Assembly: GCF_042684705.1 (NCBI RefSeq)
Contig: NZ_JBHULZ010000014.1
Coordinates: forward strand, 1 to 64,000
Origin: Mesonia sediminis
Lineage (GTDB): Bacteria > Bacteroidota > Bacteroidia > Flavobacteriales > Flavobacteriaceae
Length of the DNA: 64,000 bases
Reading direction: 5' to 3'
Position numbers and translations under genes: made by a program. Each line of letters opens with the position of its first letter. Position 1 is the stretch's first letter. The notes under the pieces are model-generated. The model ran no database searches and was not told where the DNA came from. It saw only the letters and a program-made list of their open reading frames with translations. Below are positions 8,739 to 17,358 of this stretch, in pieces.

Positions 8739-9152
8739 ATGAAAAAAATAATATTCACTCTTGCATTAACAAGTTTCGGCTTTTTAGGATGCGGTCAAAA
8801 GAGCACCCTTAAAACTAATCAGACCCAAAAAACAGAAAAGCAAATTGATGGTAACATCTACATTTTGTCAAAGACTAAATTTGCCAAAGCTATAGAAAAA
8901 AAGGGAGTACAATTGGTTGATGTAAGAACACCTGGCGAATATCAAGATGGCACTATAAAAGACGCCCAACTTATAGATTATAAGCAGCCAAAAACTTTTG
9001 ACTCAAAATTCGCAGCGTTAGATAAAGACAAGCCTGTTTACCTATTCTGCCGCTCGGGAGCGCGTAGCCAAGCCGCTGCCAAGAAATTAGTCGAGATGGG
9101 ATTTAAAGAAATTTATGATTTAGAAGGGGGCTATTTAAACTGGACAAATTAA
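8739..9152 (+). CDS. Rhodanese-domain lipoprotein
   Basis: A 137-residue envelope sulfurtransferase-like protein. The N-terminal lipobox is SFGFLGC, so it is probably anchored by a lipid on Cys at about residue 18. One rhodanese domain follows, with VDVRTPGEYQDG and the active-site loop CRSGARS, whose Cys would carry the persulfide. I choose the ATG at 8739; an upstream TTG in frame at 8709 would put non-hydrophobic residues before the lipobox. A TATATTTG -7 box lies at 8704-8711. The stop overlaps the next ATG (TAATG), so it is translationally coupled to the TPMT-like methyltransferase. Confidence 0.9.
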   Translation: MKKIIFTLALTSFGFLGCGQKSTLKTNQTQKTEKQIDGNIYILSKTKFAKAIEKKGVQLVDVRTPGEYQDGTIKDAQLIDYKQPKTFDSKFAALDKDKPVYLFCRSGARSQAAAKKLVEMGFKEIYDLEGGYLNWTN

Positions 9153-9736
9153 TGGAAAACTTAGACGCTAGATTTTGGACGGCTAAATATAAAAATCAAG
9201 AAACCGGTTGGGATCTTGGTCAAGTTTCGCCACCATTAAAAGCTTACTTTGATCAATTAAAAGACAAAGATTTAAAAATACTAATTCCAGGAGGCGGTAA
9301 TTCTTATGAGGCAGAATACTTACACGCACAAGGATTTAAAAATGCTTATGTTGCTGATTTATCTGAGACTCCCTTATTAAATTTGAAAAGACGAGTTCCT
9401 AACTTCCCCGATCATCATTTATTACATACTGATTTTTTCGAATTGAAAGACCGCTTTGATTTAATTATTGAACAAACATTTTTTTGCGCTTTAAATCCTA
9501 GTTTGAGGCCAAAATATGTAAAAAAAATCAGTCAGCTTTTAAAGCCTTCCGGACACCTTGTAGGCTTATTATTTGACGCTACTTTAAATAATGACAAGCC
9601 TCCATTTGGAGGAAATCAACAAGAATATAAAGTCCTGTTTTCTAAGCACTTTAACCTTGAAATTATGGAGCCATGCCATAATTCCATCAAACCTCGCTTA
9701 GGCAGTGAATTGTTTATAAAGTTGTCACCGAAGTAA
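9152..9736 (+). CDS. TPMT-family SAM-dependent methyltransferase
   Basis: A 194-residue class I methyltransferase of the thiopurine/thiol S-methyltransferase family. It starts with a W-x-x-x-Y pattern (FWTAKYKNQETGWDLG) typical of that family. It has the SAM-binding glycine motif LIPGGGNSYEAEYL, then YVADLS with an acidic residue that would bind the SAM ribose, and EQTFFCAL. Members methylate thiols, halides or hydrosulfide; the substrate here is unknown. Coupling to a rhodanese lipoprotein (one-base overlap) makes a sulfur substrate plausible, which is inference. A terminator follows the stop. Confidence 0.85.
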   Translation: MENLDARFWTAKYKNQETGWDLGQVSPPLKAYFDQLKDKDLKILIPGGGNSYEAEYLHAQGFKNAYVADLSETPLLNLKRRVPNFPDHHLLHTDFFELKDRFDLIIEQTFFCALNPSLRPKYVKKISQLLKPSGHLVGLLFDATLNNDKPPFGGNQQEYKVLFSKHFNLEIMEPCHNSIKPRLGSELFIKLSPK

Positions 9737-9750
9737 AAGAAAATTCATAA

Positions 9751-9783
9751 AAAAGATCGGCTATCACAACCGATCTTTTTTTT
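9751..9783. terminator. Bidirectional intrinsic terminator
   Basis: AAAGATCGG (9752-9760) pairs with CCGATCTTT (9770-9778) around a nine-base loop, with A-runs before and T-runs after. It separates the convergent methyltransferase and c-haem protein genes and can serve both. Confidence 0.85.
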
Positions 9784-9802
9784 ATTAATAGCACTAAATA
9801 GC

Positions 9803-10405
9803 TTAGTTTTCAATATCAATTGCCCACAAGCCACGTATTTGGTTGGCAGCATAGCCAGTGGCCTTATCATTTGGATAAAGCGCCTTGATTTGAGCAAAAG
9901 TTTTTTCGTTTACCTGTTGCCCTACAACCCCGTGACAATTCAAACATAGTTTATTGCTAACAATAGGCTGATAAAAGCGATAGCCCCCATTCTCTTTTTT
10001 AAATGCGCTGGGGCTTATACTTTTTCCCTCTGCCAAATCTTTTGAATAAGCTGCTATAAGTTTTTCCTCTGCACGAGAAGCTTGATTCATCTGATTTCTC
10101 GGTTTATCACTTAGCCTTTTAATAGAATGCTTATAGGCTGTTGCCATGCTATCTGTTAACCTTATAGCTGCTGTGTTACAAAAAGTTATCGCACCTAAGA
10201 CACCTTTTTTCTCAATGGCTTGTTTTAAATTTTTACCCAATACCTGTTGAGAGGCTACGGCTATGTCTTGCCCTATGGCTAAAGCCTCTTCTTGAGAGAT
10301 AACTTCTTTTTGCTCTTTAACAACCTCCTTGTTTTCAGTATTTGGTTTACAATGAACAAATACAGTAAGAAAAAGTAGCCAGTAAAGTGTTTTTCTGTGA
10401 AACAT
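9803..10405 (-). CDS. Lipoprotein c-type haem protein, DUF3365 family
   Basis: A 200-residue exported protein with a hydrophobic N terminus and a probable lipobox Cys at residue 19 (FVHC). A single CLNCH haem-c attachment motif sits at 154-158. The overall pattern (a helical N-terminal half with TFCNT, then FYQPIVSNKLCLNCHG) matches the DUF3365/Tll0287-like family, which is thought to sense redox state or gas ligands. An alternative is a small electron-transfer cytochrome. It begins 8 bases after the CstB-like gene on the same strand and is probably co-transcribed. That suggests a link to sulfur oxidation, which is inference. Confidence 0.85.
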   Translation of the reverse strand: MFHRKTLYWLLFLTVFVHCKPNTENKEVVKEQKEVISQEEALAIGQDIAVASQQVLGKNLKQAIEKKGVLGAITFCNTAAIRLTDSMATAYKHSIKRLSDKPRNQMNQASRAEEKLIAAYSKDLAEGKSISPSAFKKENGGYRFYQPIVSNKLCLNCHGVVGQQVNEKTFAQIKALYPNDKATGYAANQIRGLWAIDIEN

Positions 10406-10413
10406 TTTTAAAG

Positions 10414-11829
10414 TTATTTTAAGGTACTAGGACAAACATACTGCGTAATTGGCAATTCAGTTTCGGTTTTTATTTTGTTAAATCCACCAGCTACTTCTTT
10501 AAAGTTATCCCAGCCGCGCTGTTTTAATATAGATGCGGCAATCATACTTCTATAACCTCCCGCACAATGCAAAGCAAATTCTTGATCTTTAGGAAAGCTC
10601 GCTAAATGTTCGTTAATTTCGCTCAGCGGAATATTTAAAGCTCCTTCAATGTGTTCGGCTTGAAATTCTGAAGCCTTACGTACATCGATAACCTTAAATT
10701 CACTTTTAGCGAGATCACTTTCCAATGTTTTAGGACTTATTCTGGTAATGGAATCAACTTCTTTATCTGAATTTTCCCAAGCTTCGAATCCTCCTTTAAG
10801 ATAGCCAACCGTATAATCATATCCAACACGTGATAGGCGAGTAAGCGCTTCCTCTTCAGTTCCCGGCTCTGCAATTAATAAAATAGGCTGTTTAATATCG
10901 GGAATCATGGCACCTACCCAAGGGGCGAAACTACCTTTGAGGCCAATATTAATACTATTTGGGATAAATCCGTTTTTAAAATCTTCCGCTTGACGGGTGT
11001 CTAATAAAAGTGCACCGGTTTCATTAGCCGCAGCCTCAAATTCTTCGGGAGATAAAGCTTTGCCTGCGCGTGTAAGCACATCGTCTAAACTTTCATAACC
11101 TTTAATATTTAACATTACATTTTGCGGAAAATACCCCGGCGGTGGTGTAAGACCATCTAAAACCGCTTCTATAAACTCTTCTTTAGTCATTTCTTGCAGT
11201 GCATAATTGGTCTTTTTTTGATTCCCTAATGTATCGGTGGTTTCTTTACTCATATTTTTACCACAGGCAGATCCTGCACCGTGGTTTGGGTAAACAATCA
11301 AATCATCTGCCAATGGCATAATCTTCTTGCGCAAAGAATCATATAAATGACCTGCTAATTTTTCTTGTGTTAATTCTGCAGCTACTTTTTGAGCTAAATC
11401 TGGTCTACCAACATCACCTATAAATAAAGTATCGCCCGTAATAATACCGTGCTCTTTATCATTTTCATCGATCAATAGATACGTAGTACTCTCCATGGTA
11501 TGACCTGGAGTGTGCAACACTTTAATTTTGTAATCTCCTATTTGAAATTCTTGATTATCTTCTGCAATTAATGCATCATAATTTGGGTTTGCATTGGGAC
11601 CGAATACAATTTGAGCGCCTGTCTTTTTTTGCAAATCTAAATGGCCACTCACAAAATCTGCGTGAAAATGAGTCTCAAAAACATACTTTATTTTTGCGTT
11701 ATCTTTATTGGCTCTATTGATATATGGCTGCACTTCTCGCAATGGGTCAAAAACGGCAGCTTCGCCATTACTTTCTATATAATACGCCGCGTGGGCTATA
11801 CAACCGGTATAAATTTGTTCTACTTTCAT
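10414..11829 (-). CDS. CstB-like persulfide dioxygenase/sulfurtransferase
   Basis: A 471-residue three-domain protein. The N-terminal metallo-beta-lactamase domain (about 1-250) carries THFHADFVSGH at 53-63, the non-haem iron motif of persulfide dioxygenases such as ETHE1, which oxidise glutathione or CoA persulfide to sulfite. The middle rhodanese-like domain (about 265-360) has AEPGTEEE where the catalytic loop should be and lacks the Cys. The C-terminal rhodanese domain has HCAGGYRS with active Cys422. Dioxygenase, pseudo-rhodanese, rhodanese is the order known for staphylococcal CstB. I choose the ATG at 11827-11829; the longer frame to 11871 adds only a basic extension. It is followed after 8 bases by the c-haem lipoprotein gene. 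Confidence 0.92.
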   Translation of the reverse strand: MKVEQIYTGCIAHAAYYIESNGEAAVFDPLREVQPYINRANKDNAKIKYVFETHFHADFVSGHLDLQKKTGAQIVFGPNANPNYDALIAEDNQEFQIGDYKIKVLHTPGHTMESTTYLLIDENDKEHGIITGDTLFIGDVGRPDLAQKVAAELTQEKLAGHLYDSLRKKIMPLADDLIVYPNHGAGSACGKNMSKETTDTLGNQKKTNYALQEMTKEEFIEAVLDGLTPPPGYFPQNVMLNIKGYESLDDVLTRAGKALSPEEFEAAANETGALLLDTRQAEDFKNGFIPNSINIGLKGSFAPWVGAMIPDIKQPILLIAEPGTEEEALTRLSRVGYDYTVGYLKGGFEAWENSDKEVDSITRISPKTLESDLAKSEFKVIDVRKASEFQAEHIEGALNIPLSEINEHLASFPKDQEFALHCAGGYRSMIAASILKQRGWDNFKEVAGGFNKIKTETELPITQYVCPSTLK

Positions 11830-11926
11830 AGTTCTTGTTTTTACTTTCAATTTTACCGTATAAAAATACAATATATCATGTAATATTTAAGTGACTAATG
11901 TTACAAACTCAAAAACCCAAAAAATG

Positions 11927-11946
11927 GTCTTGATCCGTCTTGATCC
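11927..11946. repeat. Tandem duplication of a 10-base unit
   Basis: The unit GTCTTGATCC occurs twice in direct succession (11927-11936 and 11937-11946), upstream of the CstB-like gene and behind the initiator tRNA terminator. No function is evident. Confidence 0.6.
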
Positions 11947-11976
11947 CCATTAATGTTAAGCGCAGTTTAAAATATA

Positions 11977-12012
11977 AAAAAAGGCTTCACCGATTTGTGA
12001 AGCCTTTTTTTT
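11977..12012 (-). terminator. Intrinsic terminator of the initiator tRNA
   Basis: AAGGCTTCAC (11981-11990) pairs with GTGAAGCCTT (11997-12006) around a six-base loop, with A-runs on one side and T-runs on the other. On the minus strand it begins two bases after the tRNA 3' end. It would also stop transcription coming from the plus side. Confidence 0.88.
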
Positions 12013-12014
12013 AG

Positions 12015-12087
<73 letters not shown>

Positions 12088-12094
12088 ATTTCGT

Positions 12095-12140
12095 GAGGCA
12101 AATATATAAACTTTTTACCTTTAAGCAAAATATTTGCCTC
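12095..12140. repeat. 11-base perfect inverted repeat around the tRNA promoter
   Basis: GAGGCAAATAT (12095-12105) and ATATTTGCCTC (12130-12140) are perfect inverse copies with a 24-base spacer. One arm covers the -7 box of the initiator-tRNA promoter and the other lies just outside its -33 box. Its position upstream of the expected transcription start argues for a DNA-level site rather than an RNA hairpin of the tRNA transcript. Confidence 0.6.
12099..12128 (-). promoter_or_regulatory. Promoter of the initiator tRNA
   Basis: On the minus strand TTG (12128-12126), a 19-base spacer and TATATTTG (12106-12099) match the Bacteroidota consensus TTG-N17-23-TAnnTTTG. The expected start of transcription falls a few bases before the mature tRNA 5' end at 12087. 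Confidence 0.8.
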
Positions 12141-12182
12141 TAAATTTTCAATTTACTCCTAACAACATAAGCCAGAAGCCTC

Positions 12183-13775
12183 TTAATGATTGATGTTCAA
12201 TATTTTAGATTTCGGATATTTTATTTCATAATTAAAATATTTCTCAAGTTCTTGCTTAGAATCTATCTCGATTTCCCACGTCAAAATTCCTGTCTGCTTG
12301 TCTAAATTCTGGGCATCGTGATGAACACCTTCTACACTAATTTCAGAATTTCTAGAAACCGGTATTCTGTCAAGAACTTTTAATTGAATTGCATCTTGTT
12401 TTTGGTTGCGTATTTTAATTTTGTAGCCTTTTTCCCATTTAACCATATTACCAAAAAAAGATTTATCTCTGTTGTTGGCCGTGGTGACACGCTCTATTTG
12501 TACCGCCGGATCTACACCTAAAGATATTAACAACTCCTCTGCTGTTGTTCTAGGATCAATACCTATTTTGCCTGCATAACTCCCAGAATAGTAAATTTGG
12601 GCTTCACCTGGTAATAAATCATAAGACTCCCAATCTCTTACTTCGGCGGTCAAGTAAACTTTATCTTGAACTAAAGGAACAGCATAATGAGAAAAAGTAG
12701 CTGGCACCTCAAAATTGTCAATGGTAACTGTTTGAGCATCCTGAGCAGATAGAATAGTATATTTTTGATTTAGATTAAACATTACTTGATTAAAAAGCTG
12801 TTCTTTTGAAATCTCTTGGCTATAGCCTTCTACTCTGCTGGTTCCTGCATCGCTCACCACCATTTCTTCTAATTGGGGTGCAGCATTCATTTTATTTCGG
12901 GTTGCTAATTGAGATCGATATTGTTGTATGAAGGTCAAATATTGCGGATTTAATTCTGGCTGGTTATTATCTAAACTAGGATTTCCTGTAGATAGACGCA
13001 GTTTGACATTCTCCCAATCTTGACCAGTAGATTGATATACCATTGCCTTATACTTAAATTGTAAATCTTTAGCATTTTCTTCAGCTCTAATCTCGTAACT
13101 AGGGTACCAACCTGCATTGTTGACAACGTAGCTCAAGTCTAGGTTTATGGTTTGGGATTTATCTGTTTCTAAATCTAAGATAATTTCACCCGTAGGCTTT
13201 TTTAAATCGGCTTTAAAGCCAGATAAGCTTCGATTTAATTGATAGATTTTTTCTCTAAGGATTTCGATTTCTATGCTTAAATCGTATTGTTGAGTTTTTG
13301 ATTCTTGGGTTTGATTGGCCATTAATATAGCGTATTCTTTTAGTTCGCTAACGCTTAAATTTTGTTTTTCATTATTAACCTTTTGATTGGTTAATAATAG
13401 GTTTAGTGCATTTTTTGATCCTTCTAATTCAAATTCTAAAACAGCTTTTTTCTTTTTGAGTTGGGTTAATTCCTCTTCCAACTTTCTTATTTCTAAACTA
13501 ACCTCCTTATTCTCTAAATAATTTTGCTTAAATCGCATACCGTGCATCGTGACGCCTGTAAGCCCGTTTACTTGTATACTATTGCCTATTACCCCAGATG
13601 ACAATTGAGTAAAATGTACTTGAGCTCTCCCTTTAGGTAGGAAGAATGACGCATCACCACTAATTTGGGCCTGATTTAAATAAACCGTTACATCAGATCT
13701 ATTTAACTTTGTTTTAAGCGTGTTTTGTGACCATACAAGTTGACTAACTAGGAGTAGAATAAAAAGAATTCGCAT
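12183..13775 (-). CDS. MuiA-like envelope protein (DUF4139)
   Basis: A 530-residue exported protein with a signal peptide (residues 1-16, ending VWSQ). An N-terminal DUF4140-like beta domain starts with VTVYLNQAQISGDASF. A coiled coil follows (about 90-190, rich in Leu, Glu, Lys and Gln), then a long C-terminal DUF4139 beta domain (about 205-525). This is the architecture of 'mucoidy inhibitor MuiA family' proteins, whose biochemical function is not known. It ends with a typical WEIEIDSKQELEKYFNYEIKYP. It lies between the initiator tRNA and clpX, with no shared operon visible. Confidence 0.85.
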   Translation of the reverse strand: MRILFILLLVSQLVWSQNTLKTKLNRSDVTVYLNQAQISGDASFFLPKGRAQVHFTQLSSGVIGNSIQVNGLTGVTMHGMRFKQNYLENKEVSLEIRKLEEELTQLKKKKAVLEFELEGSKNALNLLLTNQKVNNEKQNLSVSELKEYAILMANQTQESKTQQYDLSIEIEILREKIYQLNRSLSGFKADLKKPTGEIILDLETDKSQTINLDLSYVVNNAGWYPSYEIRAEENAKDLQFKYKAMVYQSTGQDWENVKLRLSTGNPSLDNNQPELNPQYLTFIQQYRSQLATRNKMNAAPQLEEMVVSDAGTSRVEGYSQEISKEQLFNQVMFNLNQKYTILSAQDAQTVTIDNFEVPATFSHYAVPLVQDKVYLTAEVRDWESYDLLPGEAQIYYSGSYAGKIGIDPRTTAEELLISLGVDPAVQIERVTTANNRDKSFFGNMVKWEKGYKIKIRNQKQDAIQLKVLDRIPVSRNSEISVEGVHHDAQNLDKQTGILTWEIEIDSKQELEKYFNYEIKYPKSKILNINH

Positions 13776-13892
13776 AAGGTTAATTTTAGATTAATAATGC
13801 GCTAAAAACAAAACTTGTGCCACAATCCAATCAATTTAAAAAACTACAAGTCCTAAAACTTAAATTCTACTTTTTTATACAACCCATTAAAG

Positions 13893-13927
13893 CCAAAAAA
13901 ACCTATCCAAATAGAATAGGTTTTTTT
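13893..13927 (-). terminator. Intrinsic terminator downstream of clpX
   Basis: AAAAAACCTAT (13895-13905) pairs with ATAGGTTTTTT (13915-13925) around a nine-base loop. On the minus strand it lies after the clpX stop and is followed by a T-rich run, closing the clp transcript. Confidence 0.78.
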
Positions 13928-13984
13928 AAAAGCATTACTAATGTATAAAAACAAACTAAAGGTTTTACCACATAAAAGCCCTAA

Positions 13985-15220
13985 TTATGAAACTGCCTTC
14001 AGTTTCTTTATAGTAGATTTTTGTAAGGCCTTTTCGGCATAGCTTTTAGTCACCTTAAACTCGGTCTCACCGCTTTCTGGTAATTCAAACATAGCATCTG
14101 TAAGAATGGCTTCGCATAAAGAGCGTAAGCCACGCGCTCCAAGTTTGTACTCTATGGCTTTTTCAACAATATAATCTAAAGCTCCCTCGGTGATGCTAAA
14201 TGCGATTCCATCCATAGCAAACAATTTGGTATACTGTTTAACTAAAGAGTTTTTAGGTTCGGTTAAAATACTGCGCAAAGTTTCTTTATCAAGTGGATTC
14301 ATATGCGTAAGAACTGGTAATCTCCCTATGATTTCTGGAATTAAGCCAAAGTCTTTTAAATCTTTCGGGATAATATACTTAAGCATATTTTCTTTCTCAA
14401 TTAAATCTTCTGTTCGAGAAGCACTATAACCAACCGCTTGTAGATTCAAGCGTTTTGATATTTTCTTCTCTATACCATCAAAAGCCCCACCTGCTATAAA
14501 CAAAATATTACTGGTATCAACTTCGATAAATTTTTGATCTGGATGTTTTCTTCCGCCTTTAGGTGGAACGTTAACTGTTGTACCTTCTAGCAACTTTAAA
14601 AGTGCCTGCTGAACACCTTCACCACTAACATCACGCGTTATAGATGGATTATCGCTTTTGCGTGCAATCTTATCTATTTCATCTATAAACACAATACCCT
14701 GCTGGGCTTTCTCTAAATTATAGTCGGCCGCTTGAAGTAATCGCGTTAAAATACTTTCAACATCCTCTCCTACATAACCAGCCTCTGTAAGCACGGTTGC
14801 GTCAACAATTGCTAAAGGCACATTCAACATGCGAGCAATGGTTTTGGCAATTAAGGTTTTACCGGTTCCTGTCTGCCCAACCATAATAATGTTACTCTTT
14901 TCTATTTCGATATCATCTTGCTCACTTTTAGGCTGAAGCAAACGCTTATAATGATTATAAACTGCCACAGAGAGTACTTTCTTTGTATATTCTTGACCGA
15001 TTACATAGTCATCTATGAACTCTTTAATTGATTTGGGTTTTTTCAATTCTAGCTCGTTCGCTAGCTCTTGCTGGCCTTCCTGCTTAGCTTCTTCAATTAC
15101 AATACCATGGGCTTGTTCTATACATCTATCACAAATATGTGCATCTAGACCAGCAATCAATAAATTGGTTTCTGGTTTTTTCCTTCCGCAAAACGAACAT
15201 TCTAGGTTATCTTTAGCCAT
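13985..15220 (-). CDS. clpX: ATP-dependent Clp protease ATPase subunit ClpX
   Basis: A 411-residue AAA+ unfoldase that recognises tagged substrates and threads them into ClpP. The N-terminal C4 zinc finger is Cys8, Cys11, Cys30 and Cys33. Walker A is GQTGTGKT at 115-122, Walker B is FIDEIDK, a pore-loop GYVGED is present, and the sensor-2 arginine lies in KLGARGLRS. All features for an active ClpX are there and the length is normal. It follows clpP after 10 bases on the same strand, and the two form an operon that probably starts at tig or clpP. Confidence 0.98.
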   Translation of the reverse strand: MAKDNLECSFCGRKKPETNLLIAGLDAHICDRCIEQAHGIVIEEAKQEGQQELANELELKKPKSIKEFIDDYVIGQEYTKKVLSVAVYNHYKRLLQPKSEQDDIEIEKSNIIMVGQTGTGKTLIAKTIARMLNVPLAIVDATVLTEAGYVGEDVESILTRLLQAADYNLEKAQQGIVFIDEIDKIARKSDNPSITRDVSGEGVQQALLKLLEGTTVNVPPKGGRKHPDQKFIEVDTSNILFIAGGAFDGIEKKISKRLNLQAVGYSASRTEDLIEKENMLKYIIPKDLKDFGLIPEIIGRLPVLTHMNPLDKETLRSILTEPKNSLVKQYTKLFAMDGIAFSITEGALDYIVEKAIEYKLGARGLRSLCEAILTDAMFELPESGETEFKVTKSYAEKALQKSTIKKLKAVS

Positions 15221-15230
15221 AAATTATGCT

Positions 15231-15914
15231 TTATTTATCTTCTCTAGTTAAAATTTCATCAATCATTCCGTACTCCTTTGCCTTATCAGCTTTCATCCAG
15301 TAATCTCTATCGCTATCTTGGTAAACCTTCTCATAGGATTGCCCACTGTGTTTGGCAATAATATTATATAACTCTTCTTTCAAAGTTAAGATTTCTTTAG
15401 CGGTAATTTCTATATCACTAGCTTGACCTTGCACCCCTCCTAATGGTTGGTGAATCATCACGCGTGAATGAGGTAATCCACTGCGTTTTCCCGCAGCTCC
15501 TGCACACAGTAGAACGGCTCCCATCGATGCTGCCATTCCTGTACAAATAGTGGCGATATCTGGCTTAATAAATTGCATGGTGTCATAAATTCCTAAGCCT
15601 GCATATACGCTACCCCCTGGCGAATTGATATAGATCTGAATATCTTTGTTAGCGTCTGCACTTTCTAAAAAAAGCATCTGAGCTTGAACAATATTAGCGA
15701 TTTGGTCATTAATCCCCGTGCCTAAGAAGATAATTCGGTCCATCATCAAACGCGAGAAAACATCCATAGCCACCGCATTCATTTGTCTTTCTTCAATAAT
15801 ATTGGGTGTCATGCCTGTAGGCGGAGTAACAGCACTCACTATTTTATCGTAGTAGTTACTATTAATACCTTGATCTTTTAATGCAAATTTTTTAAATTCT
15901 TTTCCAAAATCCAT
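15231..15914 (-). CDS. clpP: ATP-dependent Clp protease proteolytic subunit ClpP
   Basis: A 227-residue serine protease forming the tetradecameric chamber of ClpXP. The catalytic triad is Ser130 (GMAASMGA), His155 (MIHQPLGG) and Asp204 (SDRDYWM). The N-terminal 30 residues before the mature body may be processed, as in other ClpP. It lies directly upstream of clpX and downstream of tig, giving the common chaperone-protease order tig-clpP-clpX. A weak hairpin between tig and clpP may attenuate read-through. Confidence 0.98.
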   Translation of the reverse strand: MDFGKEFKKFALKDQGINSNYYDKIVSAVTPPTGMTPNIIEERQMNAVAMDVFSRLMMDRIIFLGTGINDQIANIVQAQMLFLESADANKDIQIYINSPGGSVYAGLGIYDTMQFIKPDIATICTGMAASMGAVLLCAGAAGKRSGLPHSRVMIHQPLGGVQGQASDIEITAKEILTLKEELYNIIAKHSGQSYEKVYQDSDRDYWMKADKAKEYGMIDEILTREDK

Positions 15915-15947
15915 AGATTCTCTTTTTTACTGAAATAAATCAGATTA

Positions 15948-15989
15948 TTATTACAAAAGGCGTTAACCTCGAGAGAGATTTAACGCCTT
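15948..15989 (-). terminator. Hairpin between tig and clpP
   Basis: AAGGCGTTAA (15957-15966) and TTAACGCCTT (15980-15989) form a ten-base perfect stem. On the minus strand it is followed by TTTTGTAATAAT, a short T-run, so it may act as a partial terminator or attenuator after tig. Confidence 0.6.
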
Positions 15990-16016
15990 AAATATACTAT
16001 TTATTCTTGTTTTAAA

Positions 16017-17339
16017 TTAGTTGTAAACCTCTTTAACAAAATCTTCATAGCTTAGCTCCTTTTCTTCCAAGTTAGCTTTTTCTTTATAAGTATCGAGCAA
16101 CTTTTTATTTAAAACTTGTTCTGATAATTTCTTAACCTCATCTTGATTAGCTAAAACACGAGCAGTAATATCTTCTAAGTCTTTGTCTGAAGGATTCATT
16201 TGACCAAATTGAGCCATCTGCATTTTGATTCTGTCTTTGGTAAGGTCTTTAATTTCCTCTAACTCAACCTTCAAATCATTATCATTAATAATCTTAGCTT
16301 CAATCAATTGAAAACGAATTCCTTTTTCACTCTTGTCGTATTCTTCTTTTGCTTCCTCAGCAGATAATTCTTTCTCTCCACTGGTCATGATCCACTTCTG
16401 TAAAAATTCACCAGGCAACTCAAATTTAGTTTCCTCGATCAATTTTTCAGTCACATCATTAAGCAACTGCTGATCGCTTTGCTGCTCGAATTGATTCTCA
16501 GCATCTTCTTTGATCTTTTCTTTCAATTCTGTCACCGATTTCACCTGATCTTTCCCGAAAAGCTTGTCAAACAACTCTTGGTCTAGTTCAGCTGGTTCCT
16601 GTTTGTTCACCTCGGTAATTTCAAAACTCAACTCTACATCTAGGTCTTCTGCAGTTTCAGCATCCACTGCTAAAAATTCTGTCAAATCTTCTGTATTTTC
16701 AAATAAGTTTTTCGATTTTAAACTTAATTGATCACCTACTTTTGCCCCAATAAATTTTGCTGTATTGCGCTTTCCTTTAATTTTTTCAACAGGCAGCGTA
16801 GTCGTGTTTTCTATTTCACCGTCTTCACTTTTAAAAGTTCCTGCAACAAGATCTCCTTCTTCAACTTCATTCTTCGAAACCAATTTACCATACTGTTTTT
16901 GTATGGTTTTCACTTGGTTATCTATCATTTCTTCATTTGCCACTATTTTATAGTGAGTTACCTTGTTTTTAGTATTAAGGTTCACATCAAATTTTGGTGC
17001 TAAACCTAATTCAAATTCAAAAGCATAATCTTCTTTATCCCAATCAAAATTATCTTGAGCTTTTGGAAGCGGATTACCTAAAACCTCTAATTTCTCCTCA
17101 TTCAAGTAATTATTCAATGATTCTTGAAGCAATTTATTTACCTCATCTACAAGAACAGCTTTACCGTATTGCTTTTTAACTAAGCCCATAGGCACGTGCC
17201 CTTTCCTAAACCCAGGAATATTAGCCGATTTTCTATAATCTTTTAATATCTTTTCTACTTTAGGCTGGTAATCATCTTTTTTGATTTCTACCTTTACCAC
17301 TGCATTAAGCTCATCAATATTTTCTCTTGTGATATTCAT
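16017..17339 (-). CDS. tig: Trigger factor
   Basis: A 440-residue ribosome-bound folding chaperone. The N-terminal ribosome-binding domain shows FRKGHVPMGLVKKQYG, matching the GFRKGxxP signature that contacts ribosomal protein L23. A degenerate PPIase-like middle segment (about 155-240) and a long helical C-terminal chaperone domain follow, rich in Glu and Lys. I choose the ATG at 17337-17339: the longer frame to 17369 would begin inside the -7 box at 17367-17374. It is the first gene of the tig-clpP-clpX cluster, and its promoter is embedded in an inverted repeat. Confidence 0.95.
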   Translation of the reverse strand: MNITRENIDELNAVVKVEIKKDDYQPKVEKILKDYRKSANIPGFRKGHVPMGLVKKQYGKAVLVDEVNKLLQESLNNYLNEEKLEVLGNPLPKAQDNFDWDKEDYAFEFELGLAPKFDVNLNTKNKVTHYKIVANEEMIDNQVKTIQKQYGKLVSKNEVEEGDLVAGTFKSEDGEIENTTTLPVEKIKGKRNTAKFIGAKVGDQLSLKSKNLFENTEDLTEFLAVDAETAEDLDVELSFEITEVNKQEPAELDQELFDKLFGKDQVKSVTELKEKIKEDAENQFEQQSDQQLLNDVTEKLIEETKFELPGEFLQKWIMTSGEKELSAEEAKEEYDKSEKGIRFQLIEAKIINDNDLKVELEEIKDLTKDRIKMQMAQFGQMNPSDKDLEDITARVLANQDEVKKLSEQVLNKKLLDTYKEKANLEEKELSYEDFVKEVYN

Positions 17340-17358
17340 GGTTGTTTTTTGTGAAAAT

